Shown here: positions 10,544-22,184 of the stretch, piece after piece
How the letters are laid out: each line of letters begins with the position of its first letter
How positions within the stretch are numbered: the stretch's first letter is position 1
Source: Mikania micrantha
Lineage: Eukaryota; Streptophyta; Magnoliopsida; Asterales; Asteraceae
Direction of reading: 5' to 3'
Assembly (NCBI GenBank): GCA_009363875.1
Contig: CM018685.1
Span: 59,505,648-59,569,647, forward strand
DNA: 64,000 nucleotides
Translations under genes and position numbers: made by a program
Notes under the pieces: generated by a model
What the model was told of the DNA's origin: nothing
Databases searched by the model: none
What the model saw: the letters and a program-made list of their open reading frames with translations, nothing else

Positions 10544-11114
10544 GTGAGTTCATTGCCCCTTTTCTAAACATTTTTGTTTTAAAACGCGGGGCTGAGAAGC
10601 ATGCGTAAACTGTTTTACTTAAACTGTTTATTTAAATGCTTTTATTTATTATATGTTTTACATATATATGTTTGTGGATACTCCTAGACTCCTGTCTAGG
10701 AAATTATTGAACATATCTAGTGATCTAATAAATTTAAGTACTCTTAAGAGTAATACCTTAAATTTAAATCCTAATTCAACCCATAGTCCATCAAGTTCAA
10801 ATTCAAGAACCTAAACTCAAAGTGAAATCAAATGAACAAAATCAAACGATCATATTCAAGGGAATCATAACTCAGTGTGTGATCTGAGGCCCAAGAATCA
10901 TAATCAAATCAAATCAATTATCATTCAAAATCATGAGAACTCAAAGAATCACGAATCAAGAGACTCAAGAGATCAGAAATCATAAATGTGTGTGACTCAT
11001 TGAAATAATGAAATCATTATGATCTAATGAACTCATTAATACTCAAGTCAAGGTGGATGTCAGTTGTATATGGAATCAAGACCACGTGTAACACACATAT
11101 AAAGTCCCTCTCAG

Positions 11115-11324
11115 GTATAGAAGACTCTTGTAGTCAGGCTATACGGGCAATAACATGAACGATCAAATGAAATCAATATCAAAGTCAAAATCAGGAGAAT
11201 CAAGAGATCAAGAATCACAGGATATCCTTAAAGTCCCCGCTTGTACAGAAGACCTTTGGGTCAAGCTGTAAGGGCAAAACAATAAAGTCCCCGCTTGTAC
11301 AGAAGACCTTTGGGTCAAGCTGTG
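11115..11324 (+). repeat. Three covarying two-stem hairpins, E3 LTR1
   Basis: Units at 11115-11144, 11243-11270 and 11297-11324. Each has an outer and an inner stem: TATAG/CTATA with GACT/AGTC in the first, TACAG/CTGTA with GACC/GGTC in the second, and nearly the same in the third (one outer pair lost). Both the outer and inner stems change T-A to C-G together between units 1 and 2. Units 2 and 3 form a 55-bp tandem repeat. The array occurs again in LTR2 and LTR3. Confidence 0.7.
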
Positions 11325-11669
11325 AGGGCAAAACATTAAAATCCCGCGCAGTTCAGGTGTACTCCTTGTGAGTTATGCCTGACATGGGTCACGTGTGAGA
11401 GGTTACGACTTGGACAACCACCAACAACTAAGTCTAACTGATTGAGTAAAATTATACCCAATCATCATGTCTTAGTTGTATTTAAATGTTTTATTTAATT
11501 AATAAATTAAATATTTGACGTTTTACTATTATCACTGTCTTTTTGGGAAATCATATATCTATGAGGAACCCAATAAATCGAAGGCATATCAGATTTCAAT
11601 ATCATGATCTAAATCAGAGGTGTTGGGTAAAAATGCTTAATTATCATTAACAACAGTGTCATATACATA

Positions 11670-11740
11670 TTAGTATGTGGTGGGATAGAGTCTGGGCTTG
11701 ACCCTTTCGTGATTCCCTATATATAAGCATACCGATGTGG
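11670..11740 (+). promoter_or_regulatory. Conserved TATA-containing block in E3 LTR1
   Basis: TGTGGTGGGATAGAGTCTGG, then a GACCCTTTCG word and CTATATATAAGCAT. Nearly the same string is in E1 (6484-6540). It could be the core promoter, with R starting about 30 bases downstream. If the leader introns are real, however, it falls inside an intron. The two readings conflict and only transcript ends can decide. Confidence 0.4.
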
Positions 11741-12244
11741 ATATTACATGTGGAGTTAATGAGGTTAGGGTCTTTACCAAAAGAGGTTTTCAAATCATTA
11801 TCATACCATTTCCAATTCATTTTCAAATACTAAACTATATGAACTCACCAACCATGTGTTGACTTGATCTTTCTGCATGACTTCTCAGGTGACGGACATG
11901 TCAACTAAGGAGTTATTCCTTTCGTACTAGGACTTCAGATAGAAGGCTTAGCTTTTGGACCTGCATTATTTTTTGAAGACATCATCATGCAAATTATTTT
12001 GTATATCTTGTGTAATTACAAGATAGAAATACATGATGTTAATGGTAGATTTACATTGTTAAATTATAAACAATACTGATGTAATTTAACTTTGTAATTC
12101 TATTATGTTTAGCATTTCTCATTTGTATCATGTGCAATGTAAACAATCTGATCATCACGATTATCACTCCCGATATCGCGCCCCGGGAACCTTCCGCCCG
12201 ACGGGACAACCGATCCTATCCCGCCGGCTCGGGGTGTGACAGAT

Positions 12245-12256
12245 TGGTATCAGAGC
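12245..12256 (+). other. E3 primer-binding site, copy 1
   Basis: TGGTATCAGAGC, complementary to the 3' end of plant initiator tRNA-Met, three bases after the LTR end. Confidence 0.9.
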
Positions 12257-12417
12257 CATGGTTATAGAGAAATATAGGTCATTTAATTAAACGGTTTGGC
12301 CTAGACTATAACCTAGGGACCCTGCATGTAGAGAACATAGGAATTAGGAATTTACTTGCATTGTGTCTTCTGCATTCGATCATTGCACTAACCAATGTTC
12401 TATTGGTTATGATTAGA

Positions 12418-13323
12418 ATGTCACCAAGAAGACAACCATCACCGCCTCCACCTTCGCAAGAGACGGATTCAGCAGTCGAGGCACTTGCAACTATGATCAC
12501 TGAACAGTTGGTGGCGATTCTCCCTGGAATCATCACCCGGATCAGGAACAGTGAGGAGTTTGCTAAAATCTTCCCACTACTTTCTACAGAGCAGGAGAAA
12601 TCGGAAACAGGAGAGTCAAGCAAGAAGCGAAAAAGAGGTCATCCTGAAAAATCAAAAGACCTTGTAATCTACACTGAGGCCATTCCTCTATGCCAGATGG
12701 CCGTTGCTCCAGAGTTGGGGAGTCGTAAGTATTATACTGGCAAATTTCCTTTATGTGCCATGTGCGGTCTTCACCATTCTAAGGATAAACTGTGCAAACA
12801 TTGTCTGAACTGCGGGAAAAAGGGACACTGGAGTCGTGACTGTAATAATCCCCCGACTCATAACCAAAATCCTGGAAACACTACATATCCTCTTCCTCGA
12901 TACAGAAAAGATTGCTATGTGTGCGGACTGTCCGAACACATTTCACGAGACTGCCCCGTGAGGACATTTTCCCCCAATCCTGCACAATCTAAGGGAAAAG
13001 CTTCCCTCTGTTCGGTTTGTCACCACCATCATCGAGCTGAACTCTCATGTGTACAATGCACGCACTGTGGAGAGACGGGACACTGGATTCAACAGTGTCG
13101 GTTAAATTCGACCAGGAAACAGAAACAAAAACCGAGCACCTCTACTTCCTCTCAACATAACAACAACTGCTACACGTGCGGAATGCACGGACATTTCGCG
13201 AGGAAATGCCCTAGGAAAATGCCTCCAGCAGACTCAGCAGTCACCGAGGAACTACTCGTTTTACCGACTCCTGGGGAACACTCGGAGTCTGATGACCCCA
13301 TAGGTATGCAAATTTCAGCTTGA
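12418..13323 (+). CDS. E3 gag-like zinc-knuckle protein, copy 1
   Basis: About 300 residues from the ATG at 12418 (MSPRRQPSPPPP). A longer frame opens upstream, but this ATG fits the usual MSPRR-type start. A short N-terminal helix region (ATMITEQLVAILPGIITRIR) is followed by a basic KKRKRGHPEK stretch. Then come four CX2CX4HX4C knuckles: CLNCGKKGHWSRDC, CYVCGLSEHISRDC, CTHCGETGHWIQQC and CYTCGMHGHFARKC. Two further Cys/His-Cys motifs (CAMCGLHH...C, CSVCHHHH...C) each precede one knuckle, so the module looks duplicated. The capsid-type gag domain is missing. The protein is probably an RNA- or DNA-binding nucleocapsid relic, or a protein retained by a non-autonomous element. Confidence 0.7.
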   Translation: MSPRRQPSPPPPSQETDSAVEALATMITEQLVAILPGIITRIRNSEEFAKIFPLLSTEQEKSETGESSKKRKRGHPEKSKDLVIYTEAIPLCQMAVAPELGSRKYYTGKFPLCAMCGLHHSKDKLCKHCLNCGKKGHWSRDCNNPPTHNQNPGNTTYPLPRYRKDCYVCGLSEHISRDCPVRTFSPNPAQSKGKASLCSVCHHHHRAELSCVQCTHCGETGHWIQQCRLNSTRKQKQKPSTSTSSQHNNNCYTCGMHGHFARKCPRKMPPADSAVTEELLVLPTPGEHSESDDPIGMQISA

Positions 13324-14555
13324 TACATTAAATTATTTATTAGTGTATTAATCAGAACTGCATAGTCTGTTGTAATTCTAGAAACAATAAATTTAAGATA
13401 GCTGTAGACAAATTCAGTGCCAGAAAGATAATCGAAATCATGACTTAAGAAATCTCTAGGTTAAGTAAACGTTAAGTGATTAAATAAAGGTAGGTTGAGT
13501 CTTAATTACAGTCTAGTTACTATAGTTAGGAAAATAACCATATCTAGTGGAACATTAGAAGGCCGTAGATAGTTAGATGCTAAGGCTAGTATGTAAACTA
13601 TTATTTCTTCACCTAGAACTATAGAACTCGAATCGTTAGATTTAGAGAACCTCTGTTCTAGGAGACCAGGAAAGGATAAATTTTAGAACTGTGCTAAAAT
13701 CATAGTTAAACTAGGATAAGTAGATCAAGGGAAATCAGTTGTGAATGCAAGATGAAGATACGCCAGAGAAAATATTCCGAATGAAAAATGGGCATTTCAA
13801 GTTACGGTAATGCCTTTTGGATAGAAGAGTGCACCTATGGTTTTCGTGGACCTCATGAACCGAGTGTGCAAAATCTATCTAGAGTAGTTTGTCATTACCA
13901 TTAAGGGATGACATGCTGATTTATTCTAATACCAAGAAAACATACGAACGACATCTCGGGAATATTCTGGAGTTGTTAAAGGAAGAACTGCCCTGTCTTA
14001 GTTTCTTTCATTTTGAAACTAGGATGAGAATAAGTCATAGTTGGAACAACATTTATAATGAGTTCCGACAGTCACATGACTTTTGGGTAGAAGTAAGATA
14101 AACATACAACATCTCGCAGACGGGTATAGGATTACTTAGAAGGTAAATCATTACCTTGATCCTAATAGTACTACCATACCTTAGGTAGACCTCCCCGATA
14201 TATAAAGTCTACTTTCACAGTTGAGAATAGATTAAATAGATGGTGAAGTATGTGTACGGTTATAGCAAATAACCTAAGATTTCGCCAAGTGATTTAAGGA
14301 TCTTAATCAGACGATCAAGACTCAGAGTCGTGAGAGCCATCTATGAGAACTTTAAGGAGTGTGTCAGATTGTAGAGCAGAGTGACAGTTCAAGATAAACC
14401 GGATAAAATACCTACTACTAAAATGGTGGGTGGATTCCGGTGATAGGTAAATCCAGAAGACTCACTCTTGAGAAGGCACACGTGCCAAATAATCAGTGCA
14501 TCCGAGCGCCGATAAAATGTATCGAGACTTACAGAGATTTTATTGGTGACCGGGA
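13324..14555 (+). pseudogene. E3 degenerate protease/reverse transcriptase region, copy 1
   Basis: No long frame. Recognisable pieces are a QVTVMPFG-like and FVDLMNRVCK-like stretch near 13790-13880, and the catalytic DD region (DDMLIYSNTKK) at 13889-14101 with following HLGNILELLKEE. Stops and indels separate them. The protease and most of the RT fingers, palm and RNase H are not recognisable. Function must be supplied by another element. Confidence 0.7.
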
Positions 14556-15608
14556 ATGAAGAAGGACATAGCCGAATATGTCGGCAGATGTCTTACGTGT
14601 GCAAGAGTAAAGGCGGAACACCAGAGACCGTCTGGTTTACTGGAACAGCCTGAGATTCCGCTCTGGAAGTGGAAACAAATAGCTATGGATTTCATTACCA
14701 AGCTACCCCGCACTTCCAGTGGTCACGATACAATTTGGGTGATCATCGATCGTTTAACCAAATCTGCTCACTTCTTGCCGATGCGTGAAACTTTCACGAT
14801 GGATAAACTGGCAAGATTATACATCAATGAGATAGTGGTACGCCATGGTGTGCCATTATCGATTATCTCTGATATAGACAGCAAATTTACTTCAAGGTTC
14901 TGGCAATCACTGCAGAAATCTCTAGGGACACAGTTGAATTTGAGTACAGCTTACCATCCACAAACGGACGGCCAAAGCGAACGTACGATTCAGACCCTAG
15001 AGGATATGTTAAGGACCTGTATTTTGGATTTCGGTGGGAATTGGGATTCTCATTTGCCACTGATTGAGTTCTCCTACAATAACAGTTATCACAGCAGTAT
15101 CGGATGTGCACCATTCGAGGCTCTCTATGGCCGTAAATGTCGATCACCGATCTGTTGGACTGAAGTGGGAGATAATCGTATAACTGGACCAGAACTTATT
15201 CAGGAGACCACTGACAAGATTGCTCAGATTCAGAGAAGATTACAAGCAACAAGGAGCAGACAGAAAAGCTATGCCGACAAACGGCGTAAGCCGTTGGAAT
15301 TTCAAGCGGGAGACCGTGTCATGTTGAAGGTTTCTCCTTGGAAAGGTGTAGTACGCTTTGGAACAAAAGGCAAGTTAGCCCCACGATACGTAGGACCGTT
15401 CGGAATCATCGAACGTATTGGTCTTGTGGCGTATAGATTGAGATTACCAGATGAACTCAGTGGAGTGCATGACGTGTTTCACGTCTCAAATTTAAAGAAA
15501 TGCCTTGCTGACGAGTCATTCGTCATTCCACTCGAAGAAATTCAAGATGATGATCAGTTACACTTTATTGAGGAACCTTTAGAGATTATGGATCGCAAGG
15601 TTAAATAA
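14556..15608 (+). CDS. E3 integrase, copy 1 (truncated at both ends)
   Basis: A 350-codon frame. It begins inside the zinc-binding domain, where only the CLTC half of HHCC is in frame. The catalytic core has D (MDFITKLP), D (IISDIDSKF, where relatives usually have SDRD) and E (GQSERTIQTLED). Next is the GPY/F-type region (RYVGPFGIIERIG) and HDVFHVSNLKKCL. A TAA at 15606-15608, probably a former CAA, cuts it before a further 32 in-frame codons (to 15707) that look like the chromodomain-type tail of Tekay/Del-like integrases. It is likely inactive: the N-terminus is incomplete and the tail is lost. Confidence 0.75.
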   Translation: MKKDIAEYVGRCLTCARVKAEHQRPSGLLEQPEIPLWKWKQIAMDFITKLPRTSSGHDTIWVIIDRLTKSAHFLPMRETFTMDKLARLYINEIVVRHGVPLSIISDIDSKFTSRFWQSLQKSLGTQLNLSTAYHPQTDGQSERTIQTLEDMLRTCILDFGGNWDSHLPLIEFSYNNSYHSSIGCAPFEALYGRKCRSPICWTEVGDNRITGPELIQETTDKIAQIQRRLQATRSRQKSYADKRRKPLEFQAGDRVMLKVSPWKGVVRFGTKGKLAPRYVGPFGIIERIGLVAYRLRLPDELSGVHDVFHVSNLKKCLADESFVIPLEEIQDDDQLHFIEEPLEIMDRKVK

Positions 15609-15777
15609 CTGAGGCGAAGCCGTATTCAAATTGTAAGGGTTCAATGGCACTCAAAGCGCAAACTTAAGTTACTTGAGAAATGCGAAGATCACATGAAGTT
15701 CAGGTAATCCCCAACTGTTTACAGAGAAAGCCGTACTCGATAACTAATCTTAAATTTCGGGACGAAATTTCTCTAAC

Positions 15778-15787
15778 AAGGGGAGAC
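15778..15787 (+). other. E3 polypurine tract, copy 1
   Basis: AAGGGGAGAC lies directly before LTR2. The same tract precedes LTR3 at 23407-23416. Its upstream neighbour is TTTCGGGACGAAATTTC, a palindrome-like stretch. Confidence 0.75.
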
Positions 15788-18700
15788 TGTAACATCAGTG
15801 CCGGAAACGTCACCGGAACAGTGATCGTAAACAGTACGTGAACAGTAACCATGTACAAATCTTATATAATTCATGTATTTCATATTCATATCGAGTTTCA
15901 GTATCATTTCATATTATCAAAACAGTGAATTCACAGTCATTTCAGAGAAATCAGTTCAGAACAATGGTTCTTGAGTCAGATAATTATCTGGCAACACAGA
16001 ATCATCATGTGATTTATTTGTTAGGATCTTATTATGTATAAACGTATGTGAGGCCTTACAGGACAAAACAACACGAATATCGTTAGGTGAATGCTAAACC
16101 GACAGGTTATTCGTATAGGTGACGATCTGTACGAATAAACTTGAAAGTTTAACGTTCTGAATGATATTCAATAATTAGAAAACAAGATTGAAAAGTGTAG
16201 TTATCGCCGTGTTTGGTCGGGTGACGATTCGAACAAATACGCGCGATGACCGCGCGATTCGATTTAAACGTTAAATGAATATTTTGTAAATTAAATAATT
16301 AAAAGATATTTAGTTAATTTATTAGGAATCACAATCTAAAATAAATTTTATAATCCTATTTTAAAACTGAGTCGTTTCGTAACGAAAACGACGCAAAACC
16401 GACGTTTCTACGTGAAACCACGCGAAACCAAACGAACCCGAACATACCCGCACTATTGTGAGGCTTTAATGAGGGCATTTACTCCCTCATCTTCCCCCAC
16501 CAACCAGATCTAACACCATCATCGTCACTTTCTCTCTCTTCTCTCTCTCTCTAGAAATCCTAGCTTGAACTCAACCATTTCTTCACCAAATCGTGTGATT
16601 TTGGTGCCTAAACGACCACATCAACACGTAGAACCCAAAAGTACAGAGGATCTGAGCTTTAAACCGCTCGATTTGAGGTAAGAATCAGTTTTGTATTGCG
16701 ATTTTTAGGGTTTCTAACCCTTAGGTTCGCACCACATCCAAGCCGGTTCTATGCCAAGAAACTTTAGGGAATCACTCACTCATACACTAGAATTATGTAG
16801 GGTCAAGCTTCGGTTCAATATCCAGTTATTCTAATCGAAAACCTTGGCTGTTATGGCATCCGTTTGACAGGCCGAATGGCCACATGACCAGCCCGCCGAA
16901 TGAGGATAGATCCTCATTCGCCGAAAGGGTAACTTCACTCATTCGTCGAATGAACAACCCCCTTCACATGTCCAGTCATTCGCCGAATGGATAGGGGTTT
17001 CCTTCGGCAGTAGTCTCATTCGGCCGATATTCCAGTCGACCCAGGTTCATTCGCCACTTGGTTCAATCGGCCAGGCCCTTGTCGCCACTAGCTATTCGAT
17101 CGGCCAAGTAGTCTGGTTAATCGGCAGCCCTTCATTCGGCGAATGATTCCACTCAATCGGTTCTGCCATTCGCCCCTCCCTCCACCCGAATCAAGGACCA
17201 TTCGACTATAGTCAATCGGCCTACTACATTCGCCCCTAGGCCTCATTCGACAAGGCTCACATTCGGCCATTGTTATTCGGCCAAGATGATCTTCTTCGGC
17301 CAGAATCTAGTCGGCCTCTAATCGATCAAGGTTTGAATCGAAGTTAGTTGTTCATGCATGCATGAACCTTGTATGTAGTATGCATGCATGGAGAGAGAAT
17401 AACCTACTAGGTTTTAATACCAAGAATTCTAAACAATATTGAGGAAAGCATGGATTAGAGTTTGAGATAACAATAATTTTCTTAAACTTTATTATCAGTA
17501 AAACATGGATTTGAACATTATTATGTGTTTGACATATTTGAGAAATCACGAAGAGTAAAACAATAAGCAAAGGATAAGCGTGTTAATGTAACTATTAGCA
17601 CCTAATCCTTAGGAATTTCGTAAGGACATATAACTAGTCTAGACGATTCATTCGAATTATCTAGTACGAGTTATTCAAAGGATCATGGGACGATCAAAGT
17701 CTTATAAATGGGTCAAGGATGGCCCAATGGGCTTAATATAAGCCCATCATATGTAAACATTTTTCCACTTAAATTAATTATGTTTTTAATAAAAGAAGTT
17801 AAATTGTAAACTTTATTAAATTAGAATAAATGATTTCTAAATAAAAGTTTAACTTGAAAAATAAAATTAACTTAAAAATGTGTTAAATAAAAGACTTGTG
17901 AGTAATTAAAATGAACCCTGATTATCTAGGGTTTAGTAGTTAATAATATGAGAACATGGGTTAATAATGGGTAATAAGTTAGATCAGTTAGATAGAAACA
18001 CACTAGTAATTTAGGACACTTAGTTGCACACCCAGACCAAACCTTAGACACGACGACTACTATACATACTTATCGTATTCGAAATCCTCTTAAAACAACT
18101 CAGGTACTGAAGATACTTAAGCTACAACCAACGAGCGCGCATTTTGTGGTAATTCTATTCAGAGCAACACAGGTGAGTTCATTGCCCCTTTTCTAAACAT
18201 TTTTGTTTTAAAACGCGGGGCTGAGAAGCATGCGTAAACTGTTTTACTTAAACTGTTTATTTAAATGCTTTTATTTATTATATGTTTTACATATATATGT
18301 TTGTGGATACTCCTAGACTCCTGTCTAGGAAATTATTGAACATATCTAGTGATCTAATAAATTTAAGTACTCTTAAGAGTAATACCTTAAATTTAAATCC
18401 TAATTCAACCCATAGTCCATCAAGTTCAAATTCAAGAACCTAAACTCAAAGTGAAATCAAATGAACAAAATCAAACGATCATATTCAAGGGAATCATAAC
18501 TCAGTGTGTGATCTGAGGCCCAAGAATCATAATCAAATCAAATCAATTATCATTCAAAATCATGAGAACTCAAAGAATCACGAATCAAGAGACTCAAGAG
18601 ATCAGAAATCATAAATGTGTGTGACTCATTGAAATAATGAAATCATTATGATCTAATGAACTCATTAATACTCAAGTCAAGGTGGATGTCAGTTGTATAT

Positions 18701-19870
18701 GGAATCAAGACCACGTGTAACACACATATAAAGTCCCTCTCAGGTATAGAAGACTCTTGTAGTCAGGCTATACGGGCAATAACATGAACGATCAAATGAA
18801 ATCAATATCAAAGTCAAAATCAGGAGAATCAAGAGATCAAGAATCACAGGATATCCTTAAAGTCCCCGCTTGTACAGAAGACCTTTGGGTCAAGCTGTAA
18901 GGGCAAAACAATAAAGTCCCCGCTTGTACAGAAGACCTTTGGGTCAAGCTGTGAGGGCAAAACATTAAAATCCCGCGCAGTTCAGGTGTACTCCTTGTGA
19001 GTTATGCCTGACATGGGTCACGTGTGAGAGGTTACGACTTGGACAACCACCAACAACTAAGTCTAACTGATTGAGTAAAATTATACCCAATCATCATGTC
19101 TTAGTTGTATTTAAATGTTTTATTTAATTAATAAATTAAATATTTGACGTTTTACTATTATCACTGTCTTTTTGGGAAATCATATATCTATGAGGAACCC
19201 AATAAATCGAAGGCATATCAGATTTCAATATCATGATCTAAATCAGAGGTGTTGGGTAAAAATGCTTAATTATCATTAACAACAGTGTCATATACATATT
19301 AGTATGTGGTGGGATAGAGTCTGGGCTTGACCCTTTCGTGATTCCCTATATATAAGCATACCGATGTGGATATTACATGTGGAGTTAATGAGGTTAGGGT
19401 CTTTACCAAAAGAGGTTTTCAAATCATTATCATACCATTTCCAATTCATTTTCAAATACTAAACTATATGAACTCACCAACCATGTGTTGACTTGATCTT
19501 TCTGCATGACTTCTCAGGTGACGGACATGTCAACTAAGGAGTTATTCCTTTCGTACTAGGACTTCAGATAGAAGGCTTAGCTTTTGGACCTGCATTATTT
19601 TTTGAAGACATCATCATGCAAATTATTTTGTATATCTTGTGTAATTACAAGATAGAAATACATGATGTTAATGGTAGATTTACATTGTTAAATTATAAAC
19701 AATACTGATGTAATTTAACTTTGTAATTCTATTATGTTTAGCATTTCTCATTTGTATCATGTGCAATGTAAACAATCTGATCATCACGATTATCACTCCC
19801 GATATCGCGCCCCGGGAACCTTCCGCCCGACGGGACAACCGATCCTATCCCGCCGGCTCGGGGTGTGACA
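15788..19870 (+). repeat. E3 LTR2 (4,083 bp)
   Basis: As LTR1, with a one-base deletion near 15874 and T instead of C at the positions equivalent to 8739 and 8929. It contains the word array (16869-17340), RY palindrome, putative exon (18104-18172) and hairpins (18744-18953). As it is shared by INT1 and INT2, it is both a 3' and a 5' LTR. Confidence 0.9.
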
Positions 19871-19873
19871 GAT

Positions 19874-19885
19874 TGGTATCAGAGC
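19874..19885 (+). other. E3 primer-binding site, copy 2
   Basis: TGGTATCAGAGC, tRNA-iMet type, three bases after LTR2. Confidence 0.9.
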
Positions 19886-20046
19886 CATGGTTATAGAGAA
19901 ATATAGGTCATTTAATTAAACGGTTTGGCCTAGACTATAACCTAGGGACCCTGCATGTAGAGAACATAGGAATTAGGAATTTACTTGCATTGTGTCTTCT
20001 GCATTCGATCATTGCACTAACCAATGTTCTATTGGTTATGATTAGA

Positions 20047-20952
20047 ATGTCACCAAGAAGACAACCATCACCGCCTCCACCTTCGCAAGAGACGGATTCA
20101 GCAGTCGAGGCACTTGCAACTATGATCACTGAACAGTTGGTGGCGATTCTCCCTGGAATCATCACCCGGATCAGGAACAGTGAGGAGTTTGCTAAAATCT
20201 TCCCACTACTTTCTACAGAGCAGGAGAAATCGGAAACAGGAGAGTCAAGCAAGAAGCGAAAAAGAGGTCATCCTGAAAAATCAAAAGACCTTGTAATCTA
20301 CACTGAGGCCATTCCTCTATGCCAGATGGCCGTTGCTCCAGAGTTGGGGAGTCGTAAGTATTATACTGGCAAATTTCCTTTATGTGCCATGTGCGGTCTT
20401 CACCATTCTAAGGATAAACTGTGCAAACATTGTCTGAACTGCGGGAAAAAGGGACACTGGAGTCGTGACTGTAATAATCCCCCGACTCATAACCAAAATC
20501 CTGGAAACACTACATATCCTCTTCCTCGATACAGAAAAGATTGCTATGTGTGCGGACTGTCCGAACACATTTCACGAGACTGCCCCGTGAGGACATTTTC
20601 CCCCAATCCTGCACAATCTAAGGGAAAAGCTTCCCTCTGTTCGGTTTGTCACCACCATCATCGAGCTGAACTCTCATGTGTACAATGCACGCACTGTGGA
20701 GAGACGGGACACTGGATTCAACAGTGTCGGTTAAATTCGACCAGGAAACAGAAACAAAAACCGAGCACCTCTACTTCCTCTCAACATAACAACAACTGCT
20801 ACACGTGCGGAATGCACGGACATTTCGCGAGGAAATGCCCTAGGAAAATGCCTCCAGCAGACTCAGCAGTCACCGAGGAACTACTCGTTTTACCGACTCC
20901 TGGGGAACACTCGGAGTCTGATGACCCCATAGGTATGCAAATTTCAGCTTGA
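20047..20952 (+). CDS. E3 gag-like zinc-knuckle protein, copy 2
   Basis: Appears identical in translation to the first copy, with four CCHC knuckles and two extra Cys/His motifs and no capsid domain. Identity at this level across a 7.6-kb unit means the duplication is very recent or an assembly effect. Confidence 0.7.
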   Translation: MSPRRQPSPPPPSQETDSAVEALATMITEQLVAILPGIITRIRNSEEFAKIFPLLSTEQEKSETGESSKKRKRGHPEKSKDLVIYTEAIPLCQMAVAPELGSRKYYTGKFPLCAMCGLHHSKDKLCKHCLNCGKKGHWSRDCNNPPTHNQNPGNTTYPLPRYRKDCYVCGLSEHISRDCPVRTFSPNPAQSKGKASLCSVCHHHHRAELSCVQCTHCGETGHWIQQCRLNSTRKQKQKPSTSTSSQHNNNCYTCGMHGHFARKCPRKMPPADSAVTEELLVLPTPGEHSESDDPIGMQISA

Positions 20953-22184
20953 TACATTAAATTATTTATTAGTGTATTAATCAGAACTGCATAGTCTGTT
21001 GTAATTCTAGAAACAATAAATTTAAGATAGCTGTAGACAAATTCAGTGCCAGAAAGATAATCGAAATCATGACTTAAGAAATCTCTAGGTTAAGTAAACG
21101 TTAAGTGATTAAATAAAGGTAGGTTGAGTCTTAATTACAGTCTAGTTACTATAGTTAGGAAAATAACCATATCTAGTGGAACATTAGAAGGCCGTAGATA
21201 GTTAGATGCTAAGGCTAGTATGTAAACTATTATTTCTTCACCTAGAACTATAGAACTCGAATCGTTAGATTTAGAGAACCTCTGTTCTAGGAGACCAGGA
21301 AAGGATAAATTTTAGAACTGTGCTAAAATCATAGTTAAACTAGGATAAGTAGATCAAGGGAAATCAGTTGTGAATGCAAGATGAAGATACGCCAGAGAAA
21401 ATATTCCGAATGAAAAATGGGCATTTCAAGTTACGGTAATGCCTTTTGGATAGAAGAGTGCACCTATGGTTTTCGTGGACCTCATGAACCGAGTGTGCAA
21501 AATCTATCTAGAGTAGTTTGTCATTACCATTAAGGGATGACATGCTGATTTATTCTAATACCAAGAAAACATACGAACGACATCTCGGGAATATTCTGGA
21601 GTTGTTAAAGGAAGAACTGCCCTGTCTTAGTTTCTTTCATTTTGAAACTAGGATGAGAATAAGTCATAGTTGGAACAACATTTATAATGAGTTCCGACAG
21701 TCACATGACTTTTGGGTAGAAGTAAGATAAACATACAACATCTCGCAGACGGGTATAGGATTACTTAGAAGGTAAATCATTACCTTGATCCTAATAGTAC
21801 TACCATACCTTAGGTAGACCTCCCCGATATATAAAGTCTACTTTCACAGTTGAGAATAGATTAAATAGATGGTGAAGTATGTGTACGGTTATAGCAAATA
21901 ACCTAAGATTTCGCCAAGTGATTTAAGGATCTTAATCAGACGATCAAGACTCAGAGTCGTGAGAGCCATCTATGAGAACTTTAAGGAGTGTGTCAGATTG
22001 TAGAGCAGAGTGACAGTTCAAGATAAACCGGATAAAATACCTACTACTAAAATGGTGGGTGGATTCCGGTGATAGGTAAATCCAGAAGACTCACTCTTGA
22101 GAAGGCACACGTGCCAAATAATCAGTGCATCCGAGCGCCGATAAAATGTATCGAGACTTACAGAGATTTTATTGGTGACCGGGA
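20953..22184 (+). pseudogene. E3 degenerate protease/RT region, copy 2
   Basis: Same broken RT remnants as copy 1, with the DDMLIYSNTKK piece at 21518-21730. No extra repair or decay was noticed. Confidence 0.7.

Larger units (their letters stand above)
8158..12241 (+). repeat. E3 LTR1 (4,084 bp)
   Basis: Runs TGTAACATCA...GGGGTGTGACA and is followed by a primer site at 12245. In order it holds a CT-rich tract with AAACCCTAG (8900-8935), a donor-like GAG/GTAAGA (9048), an ATTCGGC word array (9240-9700), an 18-bp palindrome (9721), a putative exon (10475-10543), covarying hairpins (11115-11324), a conserved CCCTATATATAAGCAT block (11717) and an acceptor-like TTCTCAG (11888). It is the only copy with intact AAACCCTAG; the other two read AAATCCTAG. 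Confidence 0.9.

Noticed and set aside
11717..11735. TATATATAAG as the definite LTR promoter
   Set aside because: Conserved in E1 and E3, but the CT tract and donor-like sites upstream suggest a different start; kept only as a tentative regulatory feature.
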